A stretch of DNA of 64,000 nucleotides from Spirosoma sp. (GCF_026391055.1 NZ_JAPLET010000024.1:248001-312000); one strand, 5' to 3'; positions 51,222 to 60,173 are shown, counted from the first letter of the stretch. Translations and numbers: made by a program. Notes: generated from the letters alone by a model not told the origin.

Positions 51222-52076
51222 TTACTTTTTAGCCGAGGCAATCAGGTCGTTTGCCATTTTTACGTAGTCCGCATTTTTGGCTTCGGTGGCGAGCGCAACG
51301 GTTTTCTCCGCACTGGCAATCGCATTGGCTTTCTCTTTTAATTTCAACTCAATGCGGGCTTTGAGCAACATTACCCAAAAGGCTTTGGGATTTTGCTCCG
51401 TAGCCTTGGTTACCCAGCCAAGGGCTTGCTTCAAATCCCGGTTGGTATCGTAATAATAACTCGCTGCCTCAAAATAAGCGGGCTTATCAGACGCCAGCGA
51501 AGCCTCGATATTCTTTACGATCGTTTGATCAATATCCGCTGTGATGGCAACGGGAACCCGAGTTTTATCCCACATGATTTCCAGCACGGCAGAATTTGGC
51601 AAAATATTGGCGATGTTGATGGTAAAGTTTTCTACTCTGTTGGCCAGCGTAGTTGGTTTCACCTGAACGCGAACGACCTCGTTTTCTTTTTTGTAATCAC
51701 CCACGTTAGCACCTAGATTCAGGTCTTTCGAAAGCATTACTTCCCAACTGCTTTTTCCGGGAATGGTGAATAGCCCATAGGTACCCGCTTTCACCTCTTT
51801 ACCTTCCAGCTTCACATCCGACGAGAAAGTGATTTTCGTCGTTGCGTTGGCCCCCGTCCGCCAAACCTTGTCGTAAGGAACCAGATCGCCAAAAATAGCC
51901 CGCCCTTTAACCGCCGGTCTGGAATAGTCAAGCGTAATGTCACCCAGAGCAAAACTTTGTTTAGTGGTTTGAGCCGGGCTAGCCGCTGGCACTTTAAGCT
52001 GAGCATGAGCAACTGATAATGAGGAAATTACAAATAAACAAGCTACGGCAACGGACGAAAAATTAAGCTTCTTCAT
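51222..52076 (-). CDS. DUF2911 protein with C-terminal TPR-like helices, secreted
   Basis: 284 residues, signal peptide MKKLNFSSVAVACLFVISSL ... AHA. Residues 35-175 form the DUF2911 beta domain (ITLDYSRPAVKGRAIFGDLV, PYDKVWRTGANATTKITF, GKEVKAGTYGLFTIPG, WEVMLSKDLNLG). Residues 190-284 are helical and TPR-like (DLKQALGWVTKATEQNPKAF, MLLKARIELKLKEKANAIAS). Widespread in Bacteroidota; function not known. A TACCTTTG promoter element lies 48 nt upstream. Confidence 0.85.
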   Translation of the reverse strand: MKKLNFSSVAVACLFVISSLSVAHAQLKVPAASPAQTTKQSFALGDITLDYSRPAVKGRAIFGDLVPYDKVWRTGANATTKITFSSDVKLEGKEVKAGTYGLFTIPGKSSWEVMLSKDLNLGANVGDYKKENEVVRVQVKPTTLANRVENFTINIANILPNSAVLEIMWDKTRVPVAITADIDQTIVKNIEASLASDKPAYFEAASYYYDTNRDLKQALGWVTKATEQNPKAFWVMLLKARIELKLKEKANAIASAEKTVALATEAKNADYVKMANDLIASAKK

Positions 52077-52123
52077 GATGAAGGAATGATGAAATTGATA
52101 GTTGTCAGATTATTTCCGATACC

Positions 52124-52131
52124 CAAAGGTA
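52124..52131 (-). promoter_or_regulatory. -7 promoter element of the DUF2911 gene
   Basis: Minus strand TACCTTTG matches TAnnTTTG, 48 nt before the start codon. No -33 TTG at the right spacing. Confidence 0.4.
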
Positions 52132-52281
52132 CAGATTATTGCGCCGGTTACGCTTCTTCTGCCATAAGTCGGCTCACAGGTTTATGGCTTTTCTTTTCGC
52201 AACCGGAAACACTCGGTCTGCTAATTCGCTGACTAGCTGCCACTGTCTTAAAAGTAAGTGATATTGTCCCAAAACTAAGTG

Positions 52282-52309
52282 TTGATCCTTAGCCTACTCT
52301 CTACTTTTG
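52282..52309 (+). promoter_or_regulatory. Bacteroidota-type promoter of the TonB-domain gene
   Basis: TTG (52282-52284), 17 nt, then TACTTTTG (52302-52309): both the -33 and -7 elements are present with the expected spacing. It predicts an mRNA leader of about 75-80 nt before ATG 52391. Confidence 0.55.
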
Positions 52310-52390
52310 ATTGTACATGTAATCAACGGGGTTAGCGGGCTAATCCCACCGGTACGTTCCCTTTCTCAACCTCTTTCAATCAATAAGATC

Positions 52391-52837
52391 ATGAATCAAA
52401 TCGTTTTGACCACTGCCTGTTTGCTGATCGCGAGTACGCTACTGTTTGCTCAACAAGCTAATATCGATACTGCTGATCAACGTGATCTTCTAACGGCTGT
52501 TCAGGAGTCGGTATCGTCGCCTTCTGACCAGTCAACGGACTATGCTCCCCTCAACAATGTGCCTTTTTTCCCGGGTGGTCAGCAGGCACTACAGACGTAC
52601 CTGAATGACCTCAACCCATCAAACGCTGACCAACACGAAGGGACCGTTCATATCCAGTTTCGGGTAATGCCCACGGGTCACCTGACGGAAATTAAAGTGG
52701 TGCGCTCAACCGAATCGATGCTGAATAAGGTTGCCATGCAGGCGGTTGTCCGAATGCCCCGCTGGTACCCGGCGCACCGGTCAGGCCTGGCAGTTAGCAG
52801 CCTATACATACTACCCATTACCTTTCGTGCCCGATAA
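52391..52837 (+). CDS. Secreted TonB C-terminal-domain protein
   Basis: 148 residues from ATG 52391 (MNQIVLTTACLLIASTLLFA, signal peptide). A linker of about 40 residues leads to a TonB C-terminal domain: FFPGGQQALQTYLND, GTVHIQFRVMPTGHLTEIKV, VRSTESMLNKVAMQAVVRM, PRWYPAHR. Unlike energy-transducing TonB it has a cleavable signal instead of an N-terminal membrane anchor and no Pro-rich spacer, so it cannot directly carry ExbBD energy. Such stand-alone domains are common in Bacteroidota and their role is open. Confidence 0.8.
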   Translation: MNQIVLTTACLLIASTLLFAQQANIDTADQRDLLTAVQESVSSPSDQSTDYAPLNNVPFFPGGQQALQTYLNDLNPSNADQHEGTVHIQFRVMPTGHLTEIKVVRSTESMLNKVAMQAVVRMPRWYPAHRSGLAVSSLYILPITFRAR

Positions 52838-52878
52838 GAGCCGGACGCGGGCCGACCCTGAACGGTTTATAACGACAA

Positions 52879-52920
52879 CAGGGGGTCAGATACAGGAACA
52901 TCCCTGCATCTGACCCCCTG
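52879..52920. terminator. Shared terminator between convergent genes
   Basis: CAGGGGGTCAGAT-A-CAGG pairs with CCTG-C-ATCTGACCCCCTG, between the TonB-domain gene (+) and the DUF1080 gene (-). Very GC-rich stem, weak U tract. Confidence 0.65.
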
Positions 52921-52954
52921 GCCTGTGAATTTGCAACCCTCGGATCAAATTATG

Positions 52955-53746
52955 TCAAAAATCCGTATTAGACTGCTTTATTTCCATCGGTTTGATCCAT
53001 ATGTTACGGTACAGCACGTCATGGCCTTCGGCCTGTAATTTGATGCCGCCGGGCGTGTCGGTGATGCCTTTGCCGCCGTCATTTCCGCCGTCGATTCCCG
53101 AATTAGGCCCGCCCCACACCTGGCTGATTTTCTGGTTGGTGTGGGCTTTTTTACCATTCAGGTAAATGGTCACCATGGCTGGTTCGGTACGTTTACCATT
53201 GGCAAAGCGTGCTGCCCGGAACTGAATATCATAGGCGTTCCATTTCCCGATACCGTTGTATAGTTTGTAGGGCGATTGCGATTCGTTGATCACGGCTCCC
53301 AGCCCGTGCGAGGTCGTATCGCCGTCGAATATCTGGATTTCGTAGCGGTTTTGCAGATATACCCCACTGTTGCCCCCCGGCTTGCTGACGTAGAATTCCA
53401 CATGCAGCCGGAAATCTCGGAAGGTTTCTTTTGTCACAATATCGGCAGCACCGTAGAGGCCGCCCGCAGCCGCCGGGTCGTTGGTATTCATGACGGTACC
53501 GCTGCCCGCCGGATCTTTTTCGATTTGCCATTTGATGGGCATGGTAGCGGCCAGTCGAGGTCCTTCCCAATACTGCCATTTCTCATCGAGCATCTTCTTC
53601 GACCCATCGAACAGAACCTCTGCACCTTTAGGGGCTTTTACCCCCACGCCAACCGGTTCTTTAGCCGCTGGGGTCATGGCTATAATTAAGACCAGCATAA
53701 CCAGGTCCGGAATGAAAGCATAAAATCTGGTGAGGGAGCGTTTCAT
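52955..53746 (-). CDS. DUF1080 (3-keto-disaccharide hydrolase-like) protein, exported
   Basis: 263 residues. The start has a hydrophobic segment (DLVMLVLIIAMTPAA, about 14-28). Concanavalin-like beta-sandwich: VLFDGSKKMLDEKWQYWEG, FRDFRLHVEFYVSKPGGNSG, VYLQNRYEIQIFDGDTTSHG, NAYDIQFRAARFANGKRTEP, VTIYLNGKKAHTN. Ends with GGIKLQAEGHDVLYRNIWIK. This fold in Bacteroidota and Planctomycetes includes 3-keto-glycoside hydrolases; activity on this protein is inferred. Confidence 0.88.
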   Translation of the reverse strand: MKRSLTRFYAFIPDLVMLVLIIAMTPAAKEPVGVGVKAPKGAEVLFDGSKKMLDEKWQYWEGPRLAATMPIKWQIEKDPAGSGTVMNTNDPAAAGGLYGAADIVTKETFRDFRLHVEFYVSKPGGNSGVYLQNRYEIQIFDGDTTSHGLGAVINESQSPYKLYNGIGKWNAYDIQFRAARFANGKRTEPAMVTIYLNGKKAHTNQKISQVWGGPNSGIDGGNDGGKGITDTPGGIKLQAEGHDVLYRNIWIKPMEIKQSNTDF

Positions 53747-53804
53747 GAAGTCGCAGTTGGTTTGATATGTATCATGTGGTAAGAGTGCCGCGTTTAAGAT
53801 TTAC

Positions 53805-54608
53805 TCATACCGAAGCGGCATCACCAACAGTTTGGCCGGGCTCTAACGGATTCTGGCGGAATATTTCTTCCAATCGGGCAAAAAGTTCAGGATGTTTTTG
53901 CTCCAGCAGATCCGGGCGTTTGAAAAAGTATTCGGAAACGACGGCAAAAAATTCGGCTTCGTTCGTGATACCGTATGGATCAATATCTGACTGATTGGCT
54001 TTAATATCGCGGATGCTCCGATGAATAAGCTGTAGCCAGGGTTTTATATGGTCTTTTTCCAACAGATAAGCCGGTAGCCCATCGGTCGACCCATCGATCT
54101 TGTCCAGCAAGTGTACAAATTCGTGAATACCTGTGTTCGACTTGCTGCTTTCGTTGGCAAAGCCTTCGTAGAGAGCGGGTTTTGAGAGAATCATCGTACT
54201 TTGCAAGGCTCCCCCCTCACCTACCATGCCCAGAATATTCCGGTCGTTGCCCGTGGTTTGATAATCGACATTGAACCGGTCTTCATACAGCAGCACATTG
54301 GTGAGCGGGTAATACCAGTCATCGAAGCCAAAAATGGGGATGATAGCGCTGCTGGCTACCAGAATTTTATCGATATCACTCACCTCGGCGCCCACTCCTT
54401 CAATACTCACTTTGCCCAGAAACTCACTGACGCGTTTCTCGAAAATAGGCTTCTTCTCGTCACTCAGCGACTGATAGTAGGGCACATGTGTTTCCAACAG
54501 TTGCGGGTATGTAGCTGGCAAAGGGGGTACAACCGACTTTTTATCCTGTATGTAACGCCACAGAAACCAGCCTGCTACCAGCAACGTAATCGTGATGAAT
54601 AGTTCCAT
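53805..54608 (-). CDS. mtfA: M90-family zinc peptidase (MtfA-like)
   Basis: 267 residues. One N-terminal membrane helix (LFITITLLVAGWFLWRYI) anchors it. Catalytic motif TGIHEFVHLLDKIDGSTDG (His162, Glu163, His166) matches the MtfA pattern HEFAHKLD, and ITNEAEFFAVVSEYFFKRPD supplies the third ligand (Glu). Enterobacterial MtfA is activated by binding the repressor Mlc and affects glucose uptake; whether that holds here is not shown by the sequence. The N-terminal membrane anchor differs from E. coli MtfA. Confidence 0.86.
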   Translation of the reverse strand: MELFITITLLVAGWFLWRYIQDKKSVVPPLPATYPQLLETHVPYYQSLSDEKKPIFEKRVSEFLGKVSIEGVGAEVSDIDKILVASSAIIPIFGFDDWYYPLTNVLLYEDRFNVDYQTTGNDRNILGMVGEGGALQSTMILSKPALYEGFANESSKSNTGIHEFVHLLDKIDGSTDGLPAYLLEKDHIKPWLQLIHRSIRDIKANQSDIDPYGITNEAEFFAVVSEYFFKRPDLLEQKHPELFARLEEIFRQNPLEPGQTVGDAASV

Positions 54609-54674
54609 TTTAATGATGTAGGGTGCCTGTAATATACTCCCCTTAACTAGGAACCAATATGCCCGGATAGGGTT

Positions 54675-56042
54675 TCACAACTGGTTTATTTTAACCCCAA
54701 CCGTCGACTTTACTTTAATCAATGCCTGAATACCATCAGGTCGGATCGCAATCTTCTGCGGCACGAACCGAAACGACTGAATTGTCAGGTCGGTCGTTTT
54801 TCCCGGCCCTCCTTCTTCAAAAGCTTTATCAATGGTTTGAGGTAACTTGGCAATATCGTCGCCGAGCCGAATAGTCAGCAGGCTTTCGAGCAGTTTACGC
54901 AGTCCTTTGTGCCAGACCGTGTTTGAGCTGCTGGACAGGGCACTCCAGGTTTCCGCATCAAAATCCAGATTCGTGACACGGAGGGTATTCGTCAGCGTAT
55001 CAAATACCGGCCGACCGCGCAGATACATCGTTCCGTCCATAAGTCCGCTAACTTCGGCTTTGACAATCAATGACCGCTGCCCGCCGTAGACACTTACCTT
55101 CTTAATTGTCAGCGAGCCCAGGGCCAGTTTTTTGTTCTTGTTATTGGTCGTGATGGCGAGCATCCGGTTGATGTCGGCATAGGGAATAAAGCTCAGCACG
55201 TTCAGATCGGATACTTCCGAGACTTGCTCCCGTTTCTGTAATATGGGCAGGGGAGTACGCGGGTGTTCGGGTGCTTTGGGCTTCAGTTCGGTTTGCGTTT
55301 GAACCGCAATTCGAATGTGGGTCGTTAGCTGACGGGCATTGCCCGTAATCGGACCTGCAGCCACACTAATGGGTTTCGGTATCAGCCATAGGCCATATTC
55401 TTTACTGATCAGAAGCGGGTTCTGAATGTCGTGCCAGATAGGTTTCACCATTTCATCGAGCCGCAATTGCGTATGAACGGCCGAGTCAATGGCCATTTCG
55501 ATGTCCGTCCGGTGTCGGTCCAGTATATTTTGAACGATATTTGTCAGGGAAATACCTGCAATTTTGGGCTGGACAATCCAGGTGTAATCAGTGAAGGTCG
55601 TTCGACTCCCCAGCCGCCAGTTAGGTGTCACACTGATGGGTGTTTTGAAATTAACGTTCAGCGCACAGAAGGGTTCTTTAGGTGGGGTCGTGTCCCGACT
55701 GAACGGTTTGGTCAGCCACATTTGCAGGGGTGCCGACAGCTTTATCTGCTGGTCAACGTACTCGACATTCACTGGTCCCAGGCGTTTGACCCGAAAGGAG
55801 ATGATACCTTTCGTTTTTCCGTCTTTTGTCTGTTTGCCAATAAGCACCGGATCGAGTTCGGCATTGATTTTCTCTTTCAGTTCCGAAAGCTGAAATGTAA
55901 TAGGCCCTGCCAGATAAGACATGGTGGGCGAAATAGGTGGGTCGAAGCCCTCAGCTTTCGGTGCTTCGGGTTTCAGTTTCTGGCATTGTACCAGTAGCAA
56001 CAGGACGCCCATTCCTGTAAGTAGCTGTAGTGGTGTTTTCAT
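54675..56042 (-). CDS. DUF4403-family lipoprotein
   Basis: 455 residues from the ATG at 56040-56042 (MKTPLQLLTGMGVLLLLVQC), with Cys20 as the probable lipidated residue; the longer start at 56108 is not needed. The body is a long beta/alpha protein, likely two related halves (ITFQLSELKEKINAELDPVL and KLALGSLTIKKVSVYGGQRS regions), as in DUF4403 proteins thought to have a tubular lipid-binding (BPI/SMP-like) fold. The family is uncharacterised; lipid handling at the outer membrane is an inference. Confidence 0.82.
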   Translation of the reverse strand: MKTPLQLLTGMGVLLLLVQCQKLKPEAPKAEGFDPPISPTMSYLAGPITFQLSELKEKINAELDPVLIGKQTKDGKTKGIISFRVKRLGPVNVEYVDQQIKLSAPLQMWLTKPFSRDTTPPKEPFCALNVNFKTPISVTPNWRLGSRTTFTDYTWIVQPKIAGISLTNIVQNILDRHRTDIEMAIDSAVHTQLRLDEMVKPIWHDIQNPLLISKEYGLWLIPKPISVAAGPITGNARQLTTHIRIAVQTQTELKPKAPEHPRTPLPILQKREQVSEVSDLNVLSFIPYADINRMLAITTNNKNKKLALGSLTIKKVSVYGGQRSLIVKAEVSGLMDGTMYLRGRPVFDTLTNTLRVTNLDFDAETWSALSSSSNTVWHKGLRKLLESLLTIRLGDDIAKLPQTIDKAFEEGGPGKTTDLTIQSFRFVPQKIAIRPDGIQALIKVKSTVGVKINQL

Positions 56043-56194
56043 CAATGGTGGTAGCCGTTCACAACAGGCCAACAAGACGCCTGATGAGACTGCATCCTTA
56101 CCTAACATCGGACCATTTCGGTATGTTTACTCAATTGACAAACAGGCCGCCACAAAGCCGTCCCCTACTGTTAATGCGTATAGATTAGCCTGAC

Positions 56195-56335
56195 GTTGGG
56201 CATAGTCTTCGTTGACCGTAGTTTATAACTACGGTCGAGCGTTATCCGGTCTCTGACCGGTATACTAAGCAATACATCCGCACCGGTCAGAGACCGGATA
56301 ACGCCGATATAGCCACAGACTAGGTCGAGCAGCCA
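56195..56335. repeat. REPIN-like inverted repeat, copy C
   Basis: Opens with GTTGGGCATAGTC, also found beside the RAYT pseudogene, then ACCGTAGTT-TAT-AACTACGGT (a 9-bp hairpin). A perfect 23-bp inverted repeat (56239-56261 with 56282-56304; core GTTATCCGGTCTCTGACCGG) has a 20-nt spacer, and the unit ends ACAGACTAGGTCGAGC, close to copy B. Occupies the gap between the DUF4403 gene's promoter side and the DinB terminator. Confidence 0.85.
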
Positions 56336-56360
56336 GCAAGCAGATGATCTGCTGTACCTT

Positions 56361-56407
56361 AAAACAAAGCGGTGTCGTGAGTTAAATCCATGACACCGCT
56401 TTGTTTT
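56361..56407 (-). terminator. Rho-independent terminator of the DinB gene
   Basis: AAAACAAAGCGGTGTC and GACACCGCTTTGTTTT form a perfect 16-bp stem with a 15-nt loop and U tracts on both strands, 18 bp after the DinB stop. Confidence 0.85.
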
Positions 56408-56424
56408 ATAGAGCATCCTGTTTC

Positions 56425-56970
56425 TTAAAACAGTTTTTCATTTGGTGGCTTGATGCCTTTCATCCGGATGTAAATGGTACACTGCCCCCGGTGGTGGGTC
56501 TGGTGTTCAAACGCTTTGGCGAGCAGTACCTCGCGTGTCATTTCCCGCTGGCCCATTTTCACATTCTCGGCCAGTTGCGCATCCGTTAACCCCTTAACCG
56601 CGTCGATCATAAAATCGTAGCTATCCATAACCGCTTTGGTCAGCGCGGCTTTCGTTTTTAACTCGCTCATCTCTTCAAGCTTTTTCCCCTGCATGGGGTT
56701 GGGCTTACCGCTCACCATCGCGCCAAAGTTGTAGTTAGCCGCCGTCAGGTGCAACATCTGCTCGGCAAAACTGCGGATTTCGGGCGTTGGCTTGTAGTTT
56801 ACACCATCTTCCGACATCACGTCCAGGTATTCCTTCGTGTATTCCTTAGCCCGCTGCCAGTCGGCGGTGAGCTGCGTAATGGTGGTCATGGGCCGGGCGG
56901 CCTGAACAGCCGAAAAGGCGCATAACAGACTCATCAGAGCCAATGCAAATCGAAAAGGTAGTTTATTCAT
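56425..56970 (-). CDS. DinB-superfamily protein, secreted
   Basis: 181 residues from the ATG at 56968-56970, which opens a signal peptide (FALALMSLLCAFSAVQA); longer in-frame starts are not supported. Four-helix DinB fold: LTADWQRAKEYTKEYLDVMS, FAEQMLHLTAANYNFGAMVS (His), VMDSYDFMIDAVKGLTDAQL, LAKAFEHQTHHRGQCTIYIR (His-x3-His). The three His make a single metal site as in DinB/YfiT thiol-handling proteins. Being exported is common for the Bacteroidota branch; substrate unknown. Confidence 0.87.
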   Translation of the reverse strand: MNKLPFRFALALMSLLCAFSAVQAARPMTTITQLTADWQRAKEYTKEYLDVMSEDGVNYKPTPEIRSFAEQMLHLTAANYNFGAMVSGKPNPMQGKKLEEMSELKTKAALTKAVMDSYDFMIDAVKGLTDAQLAENVKMGQREMTREVLLAKAFEHQTHHRGQCTIYIRMKGIKPPNEKLF

Positions 56971-57113
56971 CAGTGCAGGATTATGATTAAGTGATAACCG
57001 GTTTTGGTTTATAAGGGTAAAAAGTTTTACCACGATTGAAGCTACTGTCTTTACTTGGCAACTCCTCCCTTTTCGGTTATCTTTCTGCAAGAATCCGTTC
57101 ATCTTTCGACCCC

Positions 57114-58139
57114 ATGCCTTCACGCCGTTCGTTCTTACAGGCCACAACTCTGGCTCCGTTTTTATCCCTGGCAACAACTCAGCCACCCGTTACACCTCTT
57201 AAACCCGACCGGCTCAAACCGGGCGATACCATCGGGCTTTTTTGTCCGGCGGCCCCGGCCTTTACCCGCGAAACGGTACAGATTGCCGAAGAGTCACTCC
57301 AGGCGCTGGGGTTCAAAACCATCGTTGGCCCACATGCCTACGACCGGTACGGCTACCTCGCCGGACGTGATGCCGACCGGACCGCCGATCTGCACGCCCT
57401 TTTCGATAATCGAAACGTGAAGGCGGTGATGGCCATTCATGGCGGCTGGGGTTGCGCCCGCCTGTTGCCCCTGCTCGACTACGACCTCATTCAGCGCAAT
57501 CCCAAAATCCTGATCGGGTATAGCGATGTGACAGCCTTATTGCTGGGAATTTACGCCAAAACTGGACTCGTAACCTTTCACGGCCCCGTTGCCTCGGCAA
57601 CTTTCAACGCCTACACGGTGGACTGGCTCAAACGGCTATTGATTGAGGGCGAAACGCTGACCATGAAAAACCCCACCGAAAAAGGCGACAACCTAACCCA
57701 GGTTCAGGACCGGATTACGACGCTCCGTCCGGGATTGGCTCGTGGTCGATTAATGGGCGGTAACCTCACCGTACTGAGCCACCTGATCGGGTCATCTTAC
57801 CTGCCCGACTGGAAAAACGCCATCCTGTTTCTGGAAGATACCCACGAAGATGTTTACCGCATGGACCGGATGATGAACCACCTGAAATTAGCGGGCATTC
57901 TGGATCAGATTTCTGGTTTCGTATTTGGCAAATGTACAGACTGTGGTCCCGGCAGTGGCTACGGCTCGCTAACGCTGGACGATGTGCTGACCGAGTACAT
58001 CATACCCCTGAACAAGCCCGCTTATTCGGGGGCCATGATCGGGCATATTAAAGATAAATTCACCGTTCCGGTGGGCATCGACGCCGAAATGGACGCCACA
58101 GCGGGCACGATCCGCTTACTGGAATCGGCAGTTAGTTAA
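57114..58139 (+). CDS. LD-carboxypeptidase (S66 family), exported
   Basis: 341 residues from the ATG at 57114. A Tat-like N-terminus (SRRSFLQATTLAPFLSL) is followed by LKPGDTIGLFCPAAPAF and VKAVMAIHGGWGCARLLPLL. The catalytic Ser137 is in IGYSDVTALLL; a Glu lies in FLEDTHEDVYRMDRM and a His in AMIGHIKDKF, completing the Ser-His-Glu triad. Cuts the L-D bond of murein tetrapeptides in recycling, or related peptides; its export suggests action in the periplasm. Its last 4 bp overlap the sulfatase gene's end on the opposite strand. Confidence 0.9.
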   Translation: MPSRRSFLQATTLAPFLSLATTQPPVTPLKPDRLKPGDTIGLFCPAAPAFTRETVQIAEESLQALGFKTIVGPHAYDRYGYLAGRDADRTADLHALFDNRNVKAVMAIHGGWGCARLLPLLDYDLIQRNPKILIGYSDVTALLLGIYAKTGLVTFHGPVASATFNAYTVDWLKRLLIEGETLTMKNPTEKGDNLTQVQDRITTLRPGLARGRLMGGNLTVLSHLIGSSYLPDWKNAILFLEDTHEDVYRMDRMMNHLKLAGILDQISGFVFGKCTDCGPGSGYGSLTLDDVLTEYIIPLNKPAYSGAMIGHIKDKFTVPVGIDAEMDATAGTIRLLESAVS

Positions 58140-59851
58140 TTCTTCTTACCCGGTTTGGGAAACACTTGATGTTGACTTGCCCATTGTTGCCATAAGCCCT
58201 GAAGTTGACGAACCTTTTCGGGGTACCTGGCTGCCAGATCCTGCACTTCCGATTTATCGGTGGCCAGATTGAACAGACTCCAGGTGCTGTCGCGGCCGGA
58301 AGAAACCAGCTTCCAGTCACCTGAACGGGCGTATCGGGCACCAAAATGCTCGTTGAACAAGGTCTCATGACCAACTGAAGCCTTTCCTGCGAAAGAGGTC
58401 AGCAGACTTACACCCGTTGTAGGCGTGATGGAATGTCCCTTGAACGTGGCCGGATAGGTGGCACCCGTCAGGTCGAGGAACGTCTTCATAAAATCCATCA
58501 CGTGCCCTACCTGCGTACTGTAGCTACCTTTTTTGGCCGTGATCCCCTTTGGCCAGAAGGCAACCAGCGGGGTACGAATCCCCCCTTCATAGGACTCTGC
58601 TTTCCAGAATGCATAAGGCGTGTTGGCCACATTGGCCCACCGCTGACCAATGGACGCATAGGACGTTTCGGCACCGGGTAGAACCTGTTTTTTCAAGTCG
58701 TATACGATTTTTCGGCCATCGCGGGTTTCGTTCGGGCGGTCGAAGCCGGGACCGTAGGCCGCACAGTTCTCCGGACTAGCCCCGTTGTCGGACAGAAACA
58801 GAATTAGCGTATTATCGAGTTGTCCCGTTTCGCGCAGGGCTTTAATCATGCGCCCGATTCCCTGGTCCATCCGGTCGATCATGGCTGCATGAACCGCCAT
58901 CGCCCGCGCATCCCACTCCTTATCCGGGTTGGCTTCCCAGGTCAGGTCATCCTGCCAGCGTTTGGAAAGTTTTGTTTTCGTTGAATCGATCAGTCCCAGC
59001 TTGCTCATTTTTCGGTAGCGCGCTTTCCGAATGGCATCCCAACCGGGTTTGTACGTATCCTTGTACTTCGCAATGTCTGCAGGCAAGGCCATCAGAGGCC
59101 AGTGGGGGGCCGTTTCGGCAACGTAAATAAAAAAGGGCGACGATGTTCCGGCGAAGGACTTAATGTAGGCTACCGTTGTATCGCTGATAGCGTCGGTATG
59201 GTAGTAGTCTTTGGGGACTTCCTTAACCGGTTTAGTACCGCTCACCAGACTAAACGGGTCGAAGAAATCGACCACCCCCCAGATATTACCAAAAAACCTG
59301 TCGAAGCCCCGGCTGGTTGGATACTGGCTGATGGGCGCAAAATCACCATAGTCTTTCTTGTGGTTCAACCAGTCGAGCTGCTCCTGTGGGTTCTTCTGTA
59401 CATTGGTATTCGAGACATGCCACTTACCGGTCATACCCGTCTGATAGCCTGCCGATTTAAGGACTTCGGCCAGGGTAACGGTGTTCTCCGTCAAATGGCC
59501 CCGATACCCAGGCTCGTCTTCAGCATCGGTCATTTTGCCGATACCTGCCTGGTGATTGTAGAGGCCAGTAAGCAACGATGCCCGGGTTGGACAACAGCGC
59601 GAGGTATTGTAAAATTGCGTGTAGCGAATGCCGTTGTTCGCCAGATAGTCGATATTTGGTGTATGGATCTCGCCCCCGTAGCAGCCCAGATCCGAATAGC
59701 CCATATCATCGGCCATGATCACAATAATGTTGGGCCTGGGTGCTTCCTTACGGCTTGGCGATGTTGCTTGTTCCCGTTCAAATCCGCCCAGTATCAGTAT
59801 AGATATCAGTGCCATCAACGGTAATACCAGTACGAATAAACCTTTTTTCAT
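58136..59851 (-). CDS. Arylsulfatase-type sulfatase, exported
   Basis: 571 residues with an N-terminal signal or anchor (about 4-23). Sulfatase signature SRCCPTRASLLTG: Cys86 is the residue turned into formylglycine (C-x-P-x-R). Calcium site NIIVIMADDMGYSDLGCYGG near residues 41-60. Also HYNHQAG-like GLYNHQAGIGKM and FLSDNGASPENC for the second half. Cleaves sulfate esters, perhaps on sulfated glycans. The maturase (anSME) that would make the formylglycine is not in this window. Confidence 0.9.
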   Translation of the reverse strand: MKKGLFVLVLPLMALISILILGGFEREQATSPSRKEAPRPNIIVIMADDMGYSDLGCYGGEIHTPNIDYLANNGIRYTQFYNTSRCCPTRASLLTGLYNHQAGIGKMTDAEDEPGYRGHLTENTVTLAEVLKSAGYQTGMTGKWHVSNTNVQKNPQEQLDWLNHKKDYGDFAPISQYPTSRGFDRFFGNIWGVVDFFDPFSLVSGTKPVKEVPKDYYHTDAISDTTVAYIKSFAGTSSPFFIYVAETAPHWPLMALPADIAKYKDTYKPGWDAIRKARYRKMSKLGLIDSTKTKLSKRWQDDLTWEANPDKEWDARAMAVHAAMIDRMDQGIGRMIKALRETGQLDNTLILFLSDNGASPENCAAYGPGFDRPNETRDGRKIVYDLKKQVLPGAETSYASIGQRWANVANTPYAFWKAESYEGGIRTPLVAFWPKGITAKKGSYSTQVGHVMDFMKTFLDLTGATYPATFKGHSITPTTGVSLLTSFAGKASVGHETLFNEHFGARYARSGDWKLVSSGRDSTWSLFNLATDKSEVQDLAARYPEKVRQLQGLWQQWASQHQVFPKPGKKN

Positions 59852-59924
59852 CTTGCTAGTAGTAAGGCTGTCCGATCCGGTTTATCATGTTGTCATTTCA
59901 ATTATATTTCTTATTTTGATACCT

Positions 59925-60173
59925 ATGGTAAACGATATGATGAACGACCCCGCCAAAGGCAACAGCGATATTTTACGGGAATTACTACATTACCAGATGC
60001 CGTTTGGCAAGTATAAGGGGCACCTGATCAGAACACTGCCTGTTTCGTATCTGGAGTGGTTCGTGCAGAAAGGCTTCCCGGCGGGCAAGCTCGGTATGCT
60101 CCTGCAAACAATGTACGAAATCCGGCTCAACGGACTGGAGTACTTGCTGGACGGGCTGCGGAAAGGAAACTGA
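59925..60173 (+). CDS. DUF3820-family small protein
   Basis: 82 residues from the ATG at 59925 (MVNDMMNDPAKGNS). Core motif YQMPFGKYKGHLIRTLPVSY, LEWFVQKGFPAGKLG, followed by a helix LLQTMYEIRLNGLEYLLDGL. Matches the DUF3820 / quorum-sensing-regulated virulence factor family, a small nucleic-acid-like fold of unknown role. The frame is open further upstream but the DNA there belongs to the sulfatase gene's 5' end. Confidence 0.78.
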   Translation: MVNDMMNDPAKGNSDILRELLHYQMPFGKYKGHLIRTLPVSYLEWFVQKGFPAGKLGMLLQTMYEIRLNGLEYLLDGLRKGN

